Origin: Hybos culiciformis
Taxonomy: Eukaryota; Arthropoda; Insecta; Diptera; Hybotidae
Reading direction: 5' to 3'
Assembly: GCA_964007475.1 (NCBI GenBank)
Contig: OZ023273.1
Location: forward strand, 100,668,533 to 100,732,532
Length of the DNA stretch: 64,000 nt
Made by a program: the position numbers and the translations under genes. The notes beneath the pieces were generated by a model that had not been told where the DNA came from, ran no database searches, and saw only the letters and a list, made by a program, of their open reading frames with translations. Each line of letters starts with the position of its first letter. Position 1 is the first letter of the stretch. This document shows positions 1-12,268 of the stretch, piece by piece.

Positions 1-150
1 GTGAAAATATTTTCATACAATTTTTACTCAGATAAATTTCCATTTATCTTCAGTTGGGTACCGATAAATTAAATTCACTCAACTAAAATTTATCTCAGAT
101 AAAATTTTATATGAAAAAGTTGATTTTATCTCCAGTTGAATACCGGCCTT
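1..150. repeat. Truncated inverted-repeat element at the window edge
   Basis: TTTTCATA...ACTcAGATAAATTT near positions 8-40 is the imperfect reverse complement of the stretch at 86-117 (AAATTTATCTCAGATAAAATT...TATGAAAA). A related motif, ATCTYCAGTTGRRTACCG, occurs twice in direct orientation, near 47 and 128. This suggests a MITE-like palindrome. The left end lies at or beyond the window start, so no target duplication can be checked. No coding potential is seen. Confidence 0.45.
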
Positions 151-306
151 AAACATGAAATTTTTCAGGCATATTTAAAAAGTTATTTTAGGCTAAACTT
201 TTCGGGCAACAAAAAGAAAACATGATTTAAGCCACGCTGCTGTTTTTTCATACATTATTGTCGCTAATAATATAGTTGTAACCGGAATTGTGTTTACAGC
301 TTACTA

Positions 307-648
307 GGTGTCTACATTAGCGTATTTTTCCTGCATGCGATTTTGTTCTTTAAATGTATTCGTGTATCTTTATACAAAATCCAAAATCGCTGCAAAATAC
401 GCATGCTGATTTTGAATAATTTTTCAGCATGCGTATTTTTTGACATTTCTCACAAATTTTGCTTTTTTTTATTAATTTGACATTTAAGTCAAGTAAAATG
501 GTACAATTTGGAAAAATGTATAAAAATCGCATGCTTTAAATCTAACCCAGTGGCATATTGAGCACACATAAATACTAATAAATGAAACAGAAAAAATAGA
601 ATACATTCATAAATACGCGCGATTCTAAATCGCTAATGTAGACAGCCC
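307..648. mobile_element. Short inverted-repeat element (MITE-like)
   Basis: The left end GGTGTCTACATTAGCG matches the reverse complement of the right end, CGCTAATGTAGACAGCCC, over TGTCTACATTAGCG. Inside, 394-439 forms a near-perfect hairpin (AAAATACGCATGCTGA with TCAGCATGCGTATTTT). Further CGCATGC motifs sit near 332 and 528. I found no convincing target-site duplication, so the superfamily is open. No transposase remnant is visible; a 60-codon minus-strand frame here is AT-rich chance sequence. Confidence 0.6.
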
Positions 649-660
649 GTTAAAATATAG

Positions 661-1212
661 TAGAAATCATCTGGCAATCAGTGTTGCCAAGCAGCCATAA
701 TTCTAGCCATTTTGAAATAATTTAAAAGCCATTATGCCACTAAACTTTTTGAGCTTAAAAATTATTTTAGAATTTTTAAATATTTTTATATCTAAGTAGT
801 CGCTGGTTTTTAATTTTTTTTGTTTAATTTCTTCTAAGCCGCCGAATTCCCCCAAAACAAGTTATTTTAAGTCGACTGGCCGCAGCAGTCGAAGGACAAA
901 AATCAACTAGTCGCCGGCGAAAAAATCGATTGGCGTCATGTCTTATGTGCATTTGGTCATTTTAAATATTTATTTAGCCGCTCCAGAAAATACTACTTGC
1001 CATGAAGTTTCACTTCTTCCGTGTGTCCCGAGACTCACATATTTTTTTTTTTTGAAATTTTGGAATTCAAAAAAAAAAAAATTAAAAAAGATTTTTAATT
1101 CATTTCTTTGAATTTTTAATTAATATGTATACTCTTTCAACGTTACTGTTTTTATATTTCTTAAGTTCTGCCGTCTTACCTAATATTTTGATATCGAAGT
1201 CAAGTAAATGAA
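661..1212. other. Unassigned intergenic stretch, possible decayed repeat
   Basis: This stretch is less AT-rich than its surroundings around 835-950, with short complementary patches (GTCGACTGGC..GCAGCAGTCGA). CAGTGTTGCC at 680 resembles the tip of some insect hAT-type elements, but no matching opposite end is visible. No open reading frame of note. Confidence 0.3.
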
Positions 1213-1604
1213 TATTTTAAAAAATAAGTAAAAAGCGAGTTTTCAAACAAAACTGAGGCCAAGTCGCGTGAAAACGTAGAAAAAAAATTTTTCTTCACAC
1301 ACAGAGGTGGACTCAGATTTTTTGATTGGGACGTTTCATTTTCTCTTGAATATTCTTTCTCTTCACGAATCAAATCACTTATTACCTCTGATTGATCATA
1401 CTCAGATTTTATTCGCTGACAATCACCGACATATTAATAAGGTAATAAGTGATTTCATTCATGAAGAGAAAGAATATTCAGGAGAAATGTCCCAATCCCA
1501 ATCAAAAAATCTGAGTCCACCTCTGTTGTGAAGAAAAATTTATTTTCTACTTTTTCATGCGGCCTCAGTTTTGTTTGACTCGTTTTTTACTTATTTTTTA
1601 TTTT
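1213..1604. mobile_element. Foldback element with arms of about 170 bp
   Basis: The left arm (about 1213-1387) and right arm (about 1438-1604) are near-complete reverse complements. They share AAAATAAGTAAAAA, AACAAAACTGAGGCC, AGAGGTGGACTCAGATTTTT, AAAGAATATTC and AAGTGATTT blocks. The arms enclose a loop of about 50 bp (1388-1437). No target duplication is evident. The 74-codon plus-strand frame at 1307-1531 only reads through the palindrome and is not a gene. If transcribed, the element would fold into a long hairpin RNA. Confidence 0.8.
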
Positions 1605-1725
1605 CTGCCTTTCTCACGTTAACTAAATTGTTATTATGTGCTGCATGGAGATGTTTTAAAACAATTTTATGACGGCTGAAAAGGCACTGATTTACCAGTT
1701 TTCAAAAAAATTATTCGAGTAAAAA

Positions 1726-2010
1726 TTGGAATATATTTTGGATAAGTCGGAAAATTCCGGAAAAGTCGGAAAACTCTGCATTTTTCCTGAAACGGATTTA
1801 TCACTAATCAAATTTGTACCAAATTTTCAAATGATTTTTCCCGATTTCCCGGGTTTTCTATGGAAATTTTCGGTTCAAATTTGGATAGATTCAATTGTCA
1901 CGCGACATGAACCTGTGTGCCAAATTTCAACTCGCTCTGATGACGAAAAGTGGGTGTCGAAAGTAGTTAAAAAAAGATACAGACAGACAGATTCTTGTAC
2001 GAGTTAATAA
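1726..2010. repeat. Dispersed-repeat-like patch ending in CAGACAGACAGA
   Basis: This is a higher-complexity, more GC-balanced patch in an AT-rich setting. It contains GTGCCAAATTTCAACTCGCTCTG and GAAAAGTGGGTGTCGAAAG style phrases followed by the short run ACAGACAGACAGA. Such text is typical of the non-coding parts of old insect interspersed repeats. It is open for 93 codons in one plus frame, but the predicted protein matches nothing I recognise. A repeat-library comparison would settle it. Confidence 0.35.
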
Positions 2011-5000
2011 TAATTGTGGCCTCAAAAATAAAACAGATCTCCCGAAGCTTTAATTGATTATTAAAAACATATTATTTTGAATTAAAGAAGTTGTTATCCC
2101 ACAAACCTGTCAGAAATGCTAGAGTACCAATTGGGATCAGAAAAAATATGTAATGTACAATACTTTTGTACCTCGTCCTAATTCAAAACACAATTCTTAT
2201 ATATTCGATATTTTGCTTATATAATTAATTTAAAACCAAAATAATTAAGCTATAATGATGCTGATTATTTGATATTTTGTACTGTTCTCTTAGAGTACGT
2301 CCACATGTACAAGGTCGAACATTTCCGCTATATGGAGCTCCTTAAAAATAAAAGTATTGATAATAATTAAATATAATAATAATTATAAGGTTATAATAAT
2401 TTAGTTAAAATTAATTACTTTTCAACCTATGAATTTTTGCTTAGCTAGAATATGATATAATAATAATATTATTAATTTTCTTGGAAATTTTCATTTTTTT
2501 TTTGTTATAATACACGGAAAATGGGTGGGTTTTTTTATGAAAAACACCTCCTTTTTGAAAAGGAAAGGCAATATATATATAAGCGTAAATGCAGGTTTAT
2601 TTTGTTATTTTTTTATTAAATTTTATCCAATTTTTAATTATAAAATTCTAATAAAAAATAGGTAAACGAAATACTTTTTTAATTTATTATCTTTAAATAA
2701 ATTTTTACGTGAATTTATGATATTTAAAAAGACCTGAACTACGAATTGGATTGAATAAATATTTGACTTTTTTTTTAGAAATTGTAGAATGGTTCCTAGT
2801 TAGAAATTAATACTTTCAAAATTTTTCTTGTTTGAATTTCTAATGCAGATGACCGATAAAGATGCTGGATCCAATACAAAGACTTTCCACTAGTATATTT
2901 TATCTTAATTTTTGTCAAATATCAAAAAATAAAATACTTATTATAAATATCACAATGCAATTATTTACATTTTTTGAGAACTATTGTTTTTTGTATTTAT
3001 GATTATAGTATATGGACTTATGGAGTAACTTAATTGAATACTTTTGAAGTAGCAGTATAGCTGCACACCTACAAAAAAAATAAATTTTTATTTTTTGACA
3101 ATTCAAAAAGAAAACATATTTTCTCATATCAGAATATAAATAACTTATTTGACATATTTAAATATAAATTTTTGGAGTCAAGCTCAAACTTAGTTTTTTT
3201 AATTACAGAAATCATAGAACTTAAATTGACCGTCGGAAAAAATTAAATCATTCATAAAGATGTAAAGATAATATGGGATACAAGCTACAAACGAGTGTCA
3301 AAAAAAAAATAGCACCGTATATTTGTATGAGAATTAACACAATTAGAACTACTGGCTACAAACGATTTTTCATATATTAGTAGCTCTAGCTTTATCTAGC
3401 TTTAATTGTGTTTATAGCATAATTCTGTCACAAATTATTAACATTTTATGATGAATCAGTTTAAGGACAACTTATCGTTTGAATGAATGGTTCTTTGGAC
3501 AAATTATATTTGAGAATTTGTCTTATAAACGAATTATTATTCAACATAATTCGCATAAATAAAATATTAATTGGAATTGTAAAAAATTTAAATTGCCTGA
3601 TTTAAATTCCATTCTTTTAGGTTACTTTAATTAAAAAAAAATTTAATAATTTTATTAAAAAAAAATTAAAAAACGTTCATTCTCGAAAGGAAAATAAAAA
3701 AAAAATCTATTCCATATTATGAATGGAAATAATCAATCTTTCAAAATAATCGCCACAACTGAATTTCTTTGTGTTTAATGATAAAGGATCTTTAGAATTA
3801 TTTCTCTTTCTTTAAATTTAAGAATCAACGTTAAGAATTTATATATTTTATTTGCATATTTTCTTTGAAATTTTATATTTACATATTAAACTATATATAT
3901 ATACATAAGTACATATATAAAAATAACATACGTTCGTTAACTGTAAAATTAAAAAGGATCAAATTTCTTTAATTCATTTTAACTTTCAATTACAATAACC
4001 ATAAAAAAGGATAAAAGTTTTTTTCTTATTTTTTGGTTTTCCAATAACTGGAAAATTCATTATTATATGTATTTTATTTCGTATATATGTACCAGCCTAC
4101 CTACCCAAAACGGGTTAAATTAATTTGATTAAATCCATTTAATGTATATATAGAGTAGTATATAACAGAAATTTTAGCAAAAAGGTGTTTAAATATTATG
4201 ACCTTTTCATTTTCAAAAAAAAAAAAATATTAAAGTAAGTATGTATAGAAAAATATTATTGAAAATTTAATATAAAAATCTTTAAATTTTAAAGAGTTCA
4301 TTTTTATTTAAATTTTATGTACTTTGAATGTTTTTCTCAATATAGAGTTAAGACTTTATTTCACATTTGAAAATGATATAATTCCGATGGGCAAGATGCT
4401 GAATAGGAAGGCAGTTAGTTTTTTGAAAATAATGTTTTTATGTTGAGAAGACCAAAAGTCAAAGAAACGTTACTAATAAACCAATATAAAATTGAATTGA
4501 ATTTATAAAGCCTATGTATCTCTAGTTCACTTGAAAATTGGAATATTTAAACAAAAATTTAAAAAGAAGTTAAAATTAAAAAAAAAATCTTTAAACTTTG
4601 ATGAACTGGAAAAAACCTAGACAAACAAAACCGATGATTTTTTGATAAACTTTTAAAAGTGTGAGTTTTCTAGAATTATTCTGTTATTTTCTAAATTCGT
4701 CTAGAGGTACTTAAATTAATAAATAAATAAATGGAAAAAATAATTCCATAAATTATTTATTTTTCTATATATACTTAAAAGTAAGATAAAGAAAAATTTA
4801 TTAATTAATTTCAGACTGTTTATATTAAGGTTTATCTTTTCATTTGTTTTTCATGATTTTGTTATGTTTTTCATTGTTTTAAATTATGCAAAAGTAAATT
4901 ACCTAAATATAGTAGTATTATAATATTAATGAATATATACATATATATAATTGTTTATTATTATAGTAATTAAGGATCAAAAATAAAATTCATGTGGTTT

Positions 5001-8000
5001 AAATAAAAAAAAAATAATAATTTTGTAATATTTATTTCAAAAATTTTCAATGCGAGGCTTCAAGTTAATCATTGCGTGATAAGTTCTTAGCTTGATACCA
5101 CCACAACGAAGCACTTCAATAATATATTAATAATTTCAATTATAATTATTATTATAAAAATAATAAAAAGAGATAGAATTTTGATAAGTTCTTTCTAGGA
5201 ATATATAATTTTCAGTTTTATTACTATTTGCTAATAAAATCTACCTTACAAAATCCTCCCAACAAATTAATGTTTATGTTGAATTACATGTAGTGATAAA
5301 AATATAGATGGGAAATGTTACGAATAATTTTGAACAATTTTTGCAAAGAAATTTCTATTTTATTCATTCAATCATTTAAAATTGCATTTAATGTTATATT
5401 TCCTAGGATGCAGTATCGTTACTATTTAATGTAATATACATAAAACACGTTATTGAATTTAAAGTTTTCAAATTAATTTAAATTTTGTTGAATGATAACA
5501 CTGGCGAAATTATTCAAGTTAAAGTATAATAAAACTTTCAATAACTTTGTAAACGTAACCTAGTACGTTTTATAAAAAATAAAGGTTACACCTCGTAAGA
5601 ATACTCATTTTATTTAAAAAAAAATACGAAACCGATTTCACTATTAAACATATATTAAACATATTTGTACAAGTTCGTCCTTAATAAAATATTCTTGTAC
5701 GTGTAAATTATATGAATTACATTTATCCACATTTTTAAATCTACAGAAATAAAGTAATTGTACATATATATACGCAAGCACATTGGGTTAGAAGAAAATT
5801 TTTTATCTAATAAAATTATATTTCCTATTGGACATAGAATTGTTATACATACATACTTTTCCTTTAATAAATTTTTAAAGGTAAATATATATAATTTTTG
5901 TGTTCAATTGTATCACGTACTAAAAATAGTACAACAAAAAGTAATAAAAAAAAATACAATACCTACATTTTCTTGTCAGATTCAGTGTAGAGGACAACAA
6001 ATTTTATTTTGAGGAAAAAAGAATGTCCTTATATCAAAATTAAAATATTTTTATATTAAATTTCAAGGAGGTACGATTACTTTAAAAGCGTTTAAAACTT
6101 TGTTGTTTTACAACTGAACTTAACGAATTCATTATTTTTGCTTTTAGCTTGAACACCTCAAGAGATTAAAATTTCTTTTTTTTTTGTACATATTTTATTA
6201 AAATATAAGTACTTGAAATTTATAATTATATTATTTTATATTTTATATATGCATTTTTTATTCAATTCCTAAAGAGTTCCAAGGAAAAAATATAGGGAAA
6301 AAATATGTTTGAATCTTTAAATGTTGAAAAGCTCAAAAGAATCTAAATGATCGTTTTTACTGTACATAAAAATTTGTACAGTAGGATAATTAGTATGATT
6401 TTTTATGTTAAATTTTATGAATTGAATCAATGATTTATTTTAGGCATTCCTATTTACTTTCCGAATATGATTTTTGAAAGATTTATGCAATCCATCATAA
6501 TAACTTCACTGCTTTTTTAACTCTGATTCCCGTTTTTTTTGCAATGAAGCAATATGGATTGTTGTTTCTGTGTTGCAGCTCTAGGTATATAATGTAATAG
6601 AAATTTTTGCCATATTCAATTTTAGAAAATTATTGACAGCTTATTCAAATGGCAATTTATTGAAAACATAAAATTCTGTACACTTTATAAACTATTAAAA
6701 TTCTATTCAATTTTATTACCATTATACAATTTTTTTATTCTAGGAAGCTAAAATAACCATGGCAAGGGAACTGCATTTTATTATTCTTTTTGTGCTGAAA
6801 ATTTATAAAATATTTTATCAATTTTTTTTTTTATTAAATCAGAAATTTTATTACTTTTTTTTTGTTATTTTGATTTTCGTTTAAAAATTCGATTAATTTT
6901 TTATTATATAGACGAAATGATTTTAATTTCATGGGAGATGTCGTGGAAATTGGAAAAAATTGTCAATTAATAATTGAATTTTCCTTTATTATATGGTTTG
7001 CGTATGTATATGTAATTTGATTATTAAAAAGAAAATCTACCATAAAATGGTTTCAATTTAAAAATAAAAACCACAATATATTTATTAATATTTAAATACT
7101 AATACTATATAGAATTATATAGACTCGATGTTTTTCATGTTATTTGATTTGAACATTTGATATCTGTTTTAAGCAAATTTCTTAATTAATGAATATATTG
7201 CGTGACCATATAATTGGAGTTTTCCTTTTTGTGAAAAGTGACGCCGGTCAAAATGATTTCTAAATAAAAGCAAAATTGTATAATAATTTTAATTGTTTAA
7301 TCAATTTTAAATATTCATTTTAAACGAATTTTCTTTCTACAATTTCGATATATGGAGATTTAATAGAATTTCCACGTGGAGAGTTGCATTATGAAAATTT
7401 AATGTATAACTATATTGAGCTTGAATATATTTTTTAAAAAATTCTTCTTTGTCTTCTGAATAATTATATAATTGATTTTTGATCTCTAATAGAGACTTGC
7501 TGTATATATTTACTTATGTGTTCTACAAAGTTGTCAAAAATGAATACATCTGTCGAAAAATATTGAGAAAAAGTAAAAGATGTTTATAATCCAATATTCT
7601 AATAATGCTTTCTTCGCTGTCAAGTATGGTTTCGAGTAAAAAGGAATGAAACCCGTATTATTTACGTATATAACTTCAATAAAAATTTACGCACAAAACA
7701 TCACGAACACTTTGTTCAAGTGATCAAATGAAAATGTTAACACAAAAAGTCGATACCAAAACTAATTTAATATTTATATTTAAATATAATAAAACATTTT
7801 ATTAAATTAATATCCTGTAAATTTTATTAATCTTAATATTAATAAAGTTAAGAAATTAGCTTACAAGCTGTACTTATTTTTTTGCCACACCATACTTGGA
7901 TGGAAATAAAGTCTTGGAAATAAAGTCTAATTAGTAAAAAAAGTGGTTTAAATCATTCTAATCATTCCACCCATCTTTATCTCATAATTCTCAATTTATA

Positions 8001-10380
8001 CCTAGTACATTATATTATATTTTTATCATTTTTACGCTTAAATGATTCACAATAGTTTGTCCATTCGAAAGTTTTGTGTTTTTTTTTTAACTTTTCCAAT
8101 TTCAAAGTTCATAAAGCTTATAATTTTTGCTTTTTCAGAATTCTTTATATGAACGTTATATGTTATTATTTTTTAAAATCTTTATCAATAAAAAACAATT
8201 TTTATTCAATTTTTATTGATTACGAATAGATTTCACTGTTTTTTTTAACAATGTGTGTCTTTTTTTCGAATAAGTCATCTATTTTCTTTTTTGATTTGGT
8301 ATAAAAAAAGAAAATAAATTTTTTTTTAAAAGCCAATGACATCGTTTTCAGTCACATTACGAATAAAAAAAATTTCGAAAAATAAGAAAAATAAAAAAAA
8401 GTCAAAAGCAAGTAAACAAACAAAAAAGAATCACATCAAGTAAACTGATATAATAAGGTTTACATATAAAATGACCAAATAAAAGAAATATTTAATGCTC
8501 ATCATAGCATTAAAAATTGTTTTCTATGTAAATAATTTTTTTATATTTTTATATATATATGTATATATTTTTTTTATCTTTTTAACTAATGAGATGAAAT
8601 GAAAATAATATCGTAGAAAAATGAAAGTATATAATAAGATTATAAATATATATATATATTGCCATAAACGTTCATTATAATTGAAAATCTGATATTTTAT
8701 AAAAAATTTAAAGATTATAATTAATGTGAAAAAGAATTGCCATATGGTAAAATGAATAACTAAGACATGAAGATTAGCACGAATGCTGAAGCAAAAAATT
8801 ATTTAAATTATTAGTGTTCATAATTGTGACTACCGACATTAATTTGAAACTGTCTTTTATAAGTAAAAAAAAAAACAAAATTTCAAAAAACAAAAAAAAA
8901 TATCTACCTACTGAAAAATTAAAAATTGAAAAAGGGATTAAGCAAATTTTTATTCAATGCAGTTGTTTTTTTTATATACTTTATTTAAATTAATTATATA
9001 ATAAATTGAATTTAATAATTAAATTTTTTATTTTTAATTTAATTTTACAGATCAATCTATCTGTAGGAATTTTTATATAGTTCCATACATTTGTTATGAT
9101 TTTTATACCTCTTAAGAGATGCTTTGAATGCATTTGTTTTTATGCTTCGTAGAGGGCTCGAAGTTTATGTCGGTGATGGACTAGTACTTTCAAAAAGATT
9201 TGAATATAACTAATTTTAAAAGTCCTTAATATTAATTTTCTCATGTTGTTTGTCTTCGAATTTAAGAAGTTAAAATTGACAACTTATGCGAACTTTTAAA
9301 CCATTACTGCTTTTCCAATTAGACTTTTAATTTGTTTGTTTGTTTCATTGATCAATTTGAACAATATAAATATAATTTTTAAATTAATTTGCTTGAATTT
9401 TGACTTTGTAACAAATTTTCTTATTATTTTATATTTTCAATTTATCTTTCCTGTAGTATTAACTTTCTTTTTAAAATTTGTTCTGTACTTTATTTAAAAC
9501 TTTGTGAATGTATTTTCAACGTTAGGTCAACAAAATAAAAAAGTTATTTTTTTATTTACCAGAATTTTGTAAAACGACCAAAAAAATACAAAAATTGAAG
9601 TTTTTTCATAAAACATTTAATAAATTAACTAAAAAAAAAATGTATATGTACTTCACTTAAGTTTATAGAAATTTATTTTCTTCTTCTTCATTACATACAA
9701 TAAAAAAAATCAAGTTAAAGAAATATTCTACCTTTAGTAAGGCCTTTTAATAATTTCTTAAATTGACATCCACAGACACATTTCAATTATCTCACTTTTC
9801 TAAAGGGAATTAAATATGAAAACATCAATGTCTCTATATCATCTATACGTATAGAAATCAAAACATTATATATTTATATGTTTTGTGTTGCTGGTACCCA
9901 TCTTGGGTGGGTGGTGTTTTTTTAAAAATATCTTTAAGCAACAAAGAATATTAATTTTATTTTAAATTTGATGATAAACTGCCAAAGGAAAATTTAAAAT
10001 GAATAATGTATTTTCTTGTCATATAAGTCTATTAAAATCATTATTTAACATCATTTAAAATGCTTGTAAGAAAAATAAATCTAAACAGGGTTGAAAACTT
10101 TTTATTCCAAAGGGACGTAATAGAATATATTTTATAGACAGATATATTATCATCATAGTTGATCTTTTACATCATTTTTATATTATATAATTAAAATTTG
10201 AAGAAGAAATAATTTTTATTTTTAGAAAATATTAACAAATATTTTGAGGGAAAAACGTTGTACTGTATTTGGATACATATTATAATGTTTATTTGTCATA
10301 ATAAATAATATAAGCTAAGCAGTTTAGTTTGTTATAATTTTTTGAATAATTAATTGCCTCTATTTTAATAAATTTTTTTT
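2011..10380. other. AT-rich non-coding DNA
   Basis: More than 8 kb without a credible gene. It holds A and T homopolymers, short TA runs (for example near 3893, 8551 and 8650) and scattered low-complexity sequence. Open frames, such as 5758-6012, are Ile/Tyr/Lys/Asn-rich and show no splice-bounded or domain structure. It is consistent with intron or intergenic DNA. Confidence 0.7.
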
Positions 10381-10590
10381 TTTTGAGATTAAAAAAGTTA
10401 AAGATAGTAGAAAAAAAATAGAAAATGTAAAAAGATACGAAAGGAAAGTTACATACAGTTCGGTATGTAAGGACATGGTAAATAAAAAGAAATGTGTGGT
10501 ATGGAAAAGAAATGTGAGGGTATGGAAGATAGAAAGTTAAAGGAAAGAAAGGTATAAAAAATAACATGAAAGAAACGAAAAGATTGTACC
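10381..10590. repeat. Purine-rich tract with short direct repeats
   Basis: The plus strand is strongly A/G-biased here. GAAATGTGTGGTATGGAAAA is followed by the near-copy GAAATGTGAGGGTATGGAAG, roughly 21 bp on. The bias opens a 92-codon minus-strand frame at 10289-10567 made of Phe, Tyr and Pro, which is a composition artefact. Confidence 0.5.
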
Positions 10591-11050
10591 TTCTGAAATA
10601 AACACTATTTGCTTTTAGCTTATTGAAGATTTATGAAACCAAGCTACAAAATTTTATAATGAAATACAGAGTCTTTTTTGACAATTCCTGGAAATGAGAA
10701 TCGTCAGCATATAACTTCAAAGCGTTAACTTAGTAAACCAGATACACAAATTTAGTAAAGAGTACACAACATTATAGATTTAGTTTTTGGTCTTTATAAT
10801 CACACTAGGAATAGTATAGTGGTAATATTGTTACTTCGATGATCTGTAATGAATTTTTTGTAGGTGATAAAAAAATTCACCATTGTAAGTTATGATTTTC
10901 TGCTTTTTACATGAGTTCCAAAATGACTTTACTTATAACTTTCATCACATTTTGCTTTATCATCAGTAATAATTTCTTAAATTTTGTTAATTAGAACATT
11001 TAATATTAGTTTTTAATTGAGATTTTCAATTAATACGAGTAGATTACAAC

Positions 11051-11224
11051 ACATGTTAAGAAAATTTGTTATTACAACGAGTTATGTACACACAAAAACA
11101 CATAGACACGAGTCAATACTTATATCACGAGACCGTTAGGTGGAGTGATATAATATTGACAAGAGTGTCTATGTGTTTTTGTGTATATACACAACGAGCT
11201 GTGTAACAAATTTTATTAACATGT
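11051..11224. repeat. Palindromic hairpin element
   Basis: The left arm (about 11051-11128) and right arm (about 11143-11224) are complementary around a loop of about 14 bp. The stem includes a perfect 20-bp block (ACACAAAAACACATAGACAC) and the outer ACATGTTAA..TTAACATGT pair. It is likely a small MITE. A hairpin RNA precursor is possible but not shown. Confidence 0.7.
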
Positions 11225-11237
11225 TTTCTATACGTTT

Positions 11238-11457
11238 TTAATGTGCATGTGAGAGGTAGTTGCAATAAATACATTTGCAATGCAAAAAATAAAAAAAAGT
11301 TCAAAATGATGTAAGTAAATAAAATTTACTTAATACGGAGAATGTAAATAAAATTTACTTAATTAAATAATTACATGTGTATTGACGCATGTAATATACC
11401 ATTTACCGAGCTAAATTTACGATTGTAAATACAACTTACCGATCACATGCACATTAA
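11238..11457. mobile_element. Small inverted-repeat element flanked by TTAA
   Basis: TTAATGTGCATGTGA at 11238 is mirrored by TCACATGCACATTAA ending at 11457. The complementarity continues inward through GGTAGTTGcaaTAAATAC versus GTAAATACAACTTACC. The TTAA at both outer edges would fit a piggyBac-type target, but it may simply be part of the inverted repeat. The interior has a duplicated GTAAATAAAATTTACTTAA motif. It begins only about 13 bp after the neighbouring palindrome. Confidence 0.55.
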
Positions 11458-11874
11458 AATATTTTATTGTCAAATTTAAATTAATTTTTAGTGCTATAAT
11501 GCTTTTTGAGATTACCAATATTTGACATGCCAATCTTTTACATTCATACATTATTGGTGCTGCAGAATTAAGGTTGTATTATTTATAATATTTTGTTAAA
11601 TTAGAATATATATATATATATAGTTATTATAGAACATGTAAATAATTATAATCCCTCCGAGTTAGGAAAAATTGCCGTAGACAACGATTTTTCATGTGTA
11701 GTCTGGGTGGGGTTTGTGTACTATATAAAAGATATTAGTACATATAATTTCAAGTTTCCATTCTATAATTCCATATTAATGTGAGTGAATTTCAATTCCC
11801 AAAAAACTATTAATTATCTACGTCAATAATTAATTATTCCGCGATTGTGTCCTGTATTAAAATAATGAATTTTT

Positions 11875-11986
11875 GAATTAAATTCTTGCTATAAATGATA
11901 GTTTTATTTAAAAAAATGGATAAATAGAAACTTTGATTGTTAAATTAAAATTCTTGCTATAAATGATAATTTTATTCAAAACAATG
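11875..11986. repeat. Two-copy direct repeat
   Basis: A block of about 43 bp containing TTCTTGCTATAAATGATA and TTTTATT occurs twice, at about 11875-11918 and 11942-11986, with minor differences. It is a simple local duplication. Confidence 0.5.
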
Positions 11987-12190
11987 AAAAAAAAAGAAGC
12001 AGTTAAAAGAAAAAAGAAACAGTTAAAAGAAATAAGATAAAATGACATTTAGTTATATTTAATTAAAAAGAGGCAAGAAGCCAAAAGAAACCAAGCACTT
12101 GAGGAAACAGATCTAAGTGATTGGAAAGGAAAATAAAAGAAAGAATACGAAAAAAAAGCGAAAAAGAAGAAAGAAGCAAAATAAAAATGT
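11987..12190. other. Long purine tract (polypyrimidine on the exon's sense strand)
   Basis: The plus strand is almost all A/G here, with AAGAAGCAGTTAAAAG-like repeats. On the minus strand, the sense strand of the exon at 12265-12760, it is a C/U-rich intronic tract about 75-280 nt downstream of the splice donor. That placement would suit binding by pyrimidine-tract splicing regulators, but this is inference only. Confidence 0.4.
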
Positions 12191-12257
12191 GAAAAATTTT
12201 AAATTTATGTACACAAAATTATTTCATTATATTAATTGCATTTCTATATAGTTAGTT

Positions 12258-12268
12258 ATCTCACCTAT
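12258..12268 (-). promoter_or_regulatory. 5' splice donor of the exon at 12265-12760
   Basis: Reading the minus strand, ATAG|GTGAGAT places the exon's last base at 12265 and GT at 12264-12263. The match to the metazoan donor consensus (AG|GTRAGT) is strong. It is the point where the protein-like composition stops, so it defines the exon end better than the frame's stop codon. Confidence 0.8.

Noticed and set aside
672..720. hAT end starting CAGTGTTGCC
   Set aside because: No matching opposite terminus or 8-bp duplication could be found nearby, so it may be chance or a relic.
1307..1531. 74-codon plus-strand frame
   Set aside because: It spans both arms and the loop of a foldback; openness follows from symmetry and low GC, with no protein similarity.
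10289..10567. 92-codon minus-strand frame rich in Phe, Tyr and Pro
   Set aside because: It follows from a purine-rich tract on the plus strand; the composition is extreme and no motif is present.
12227..12264. Extension of the exon's frame to its stop codon
   Set aside because: A strong splice donor at 12264 precedes it, and the extra codons have intron-like AT-rich composition.
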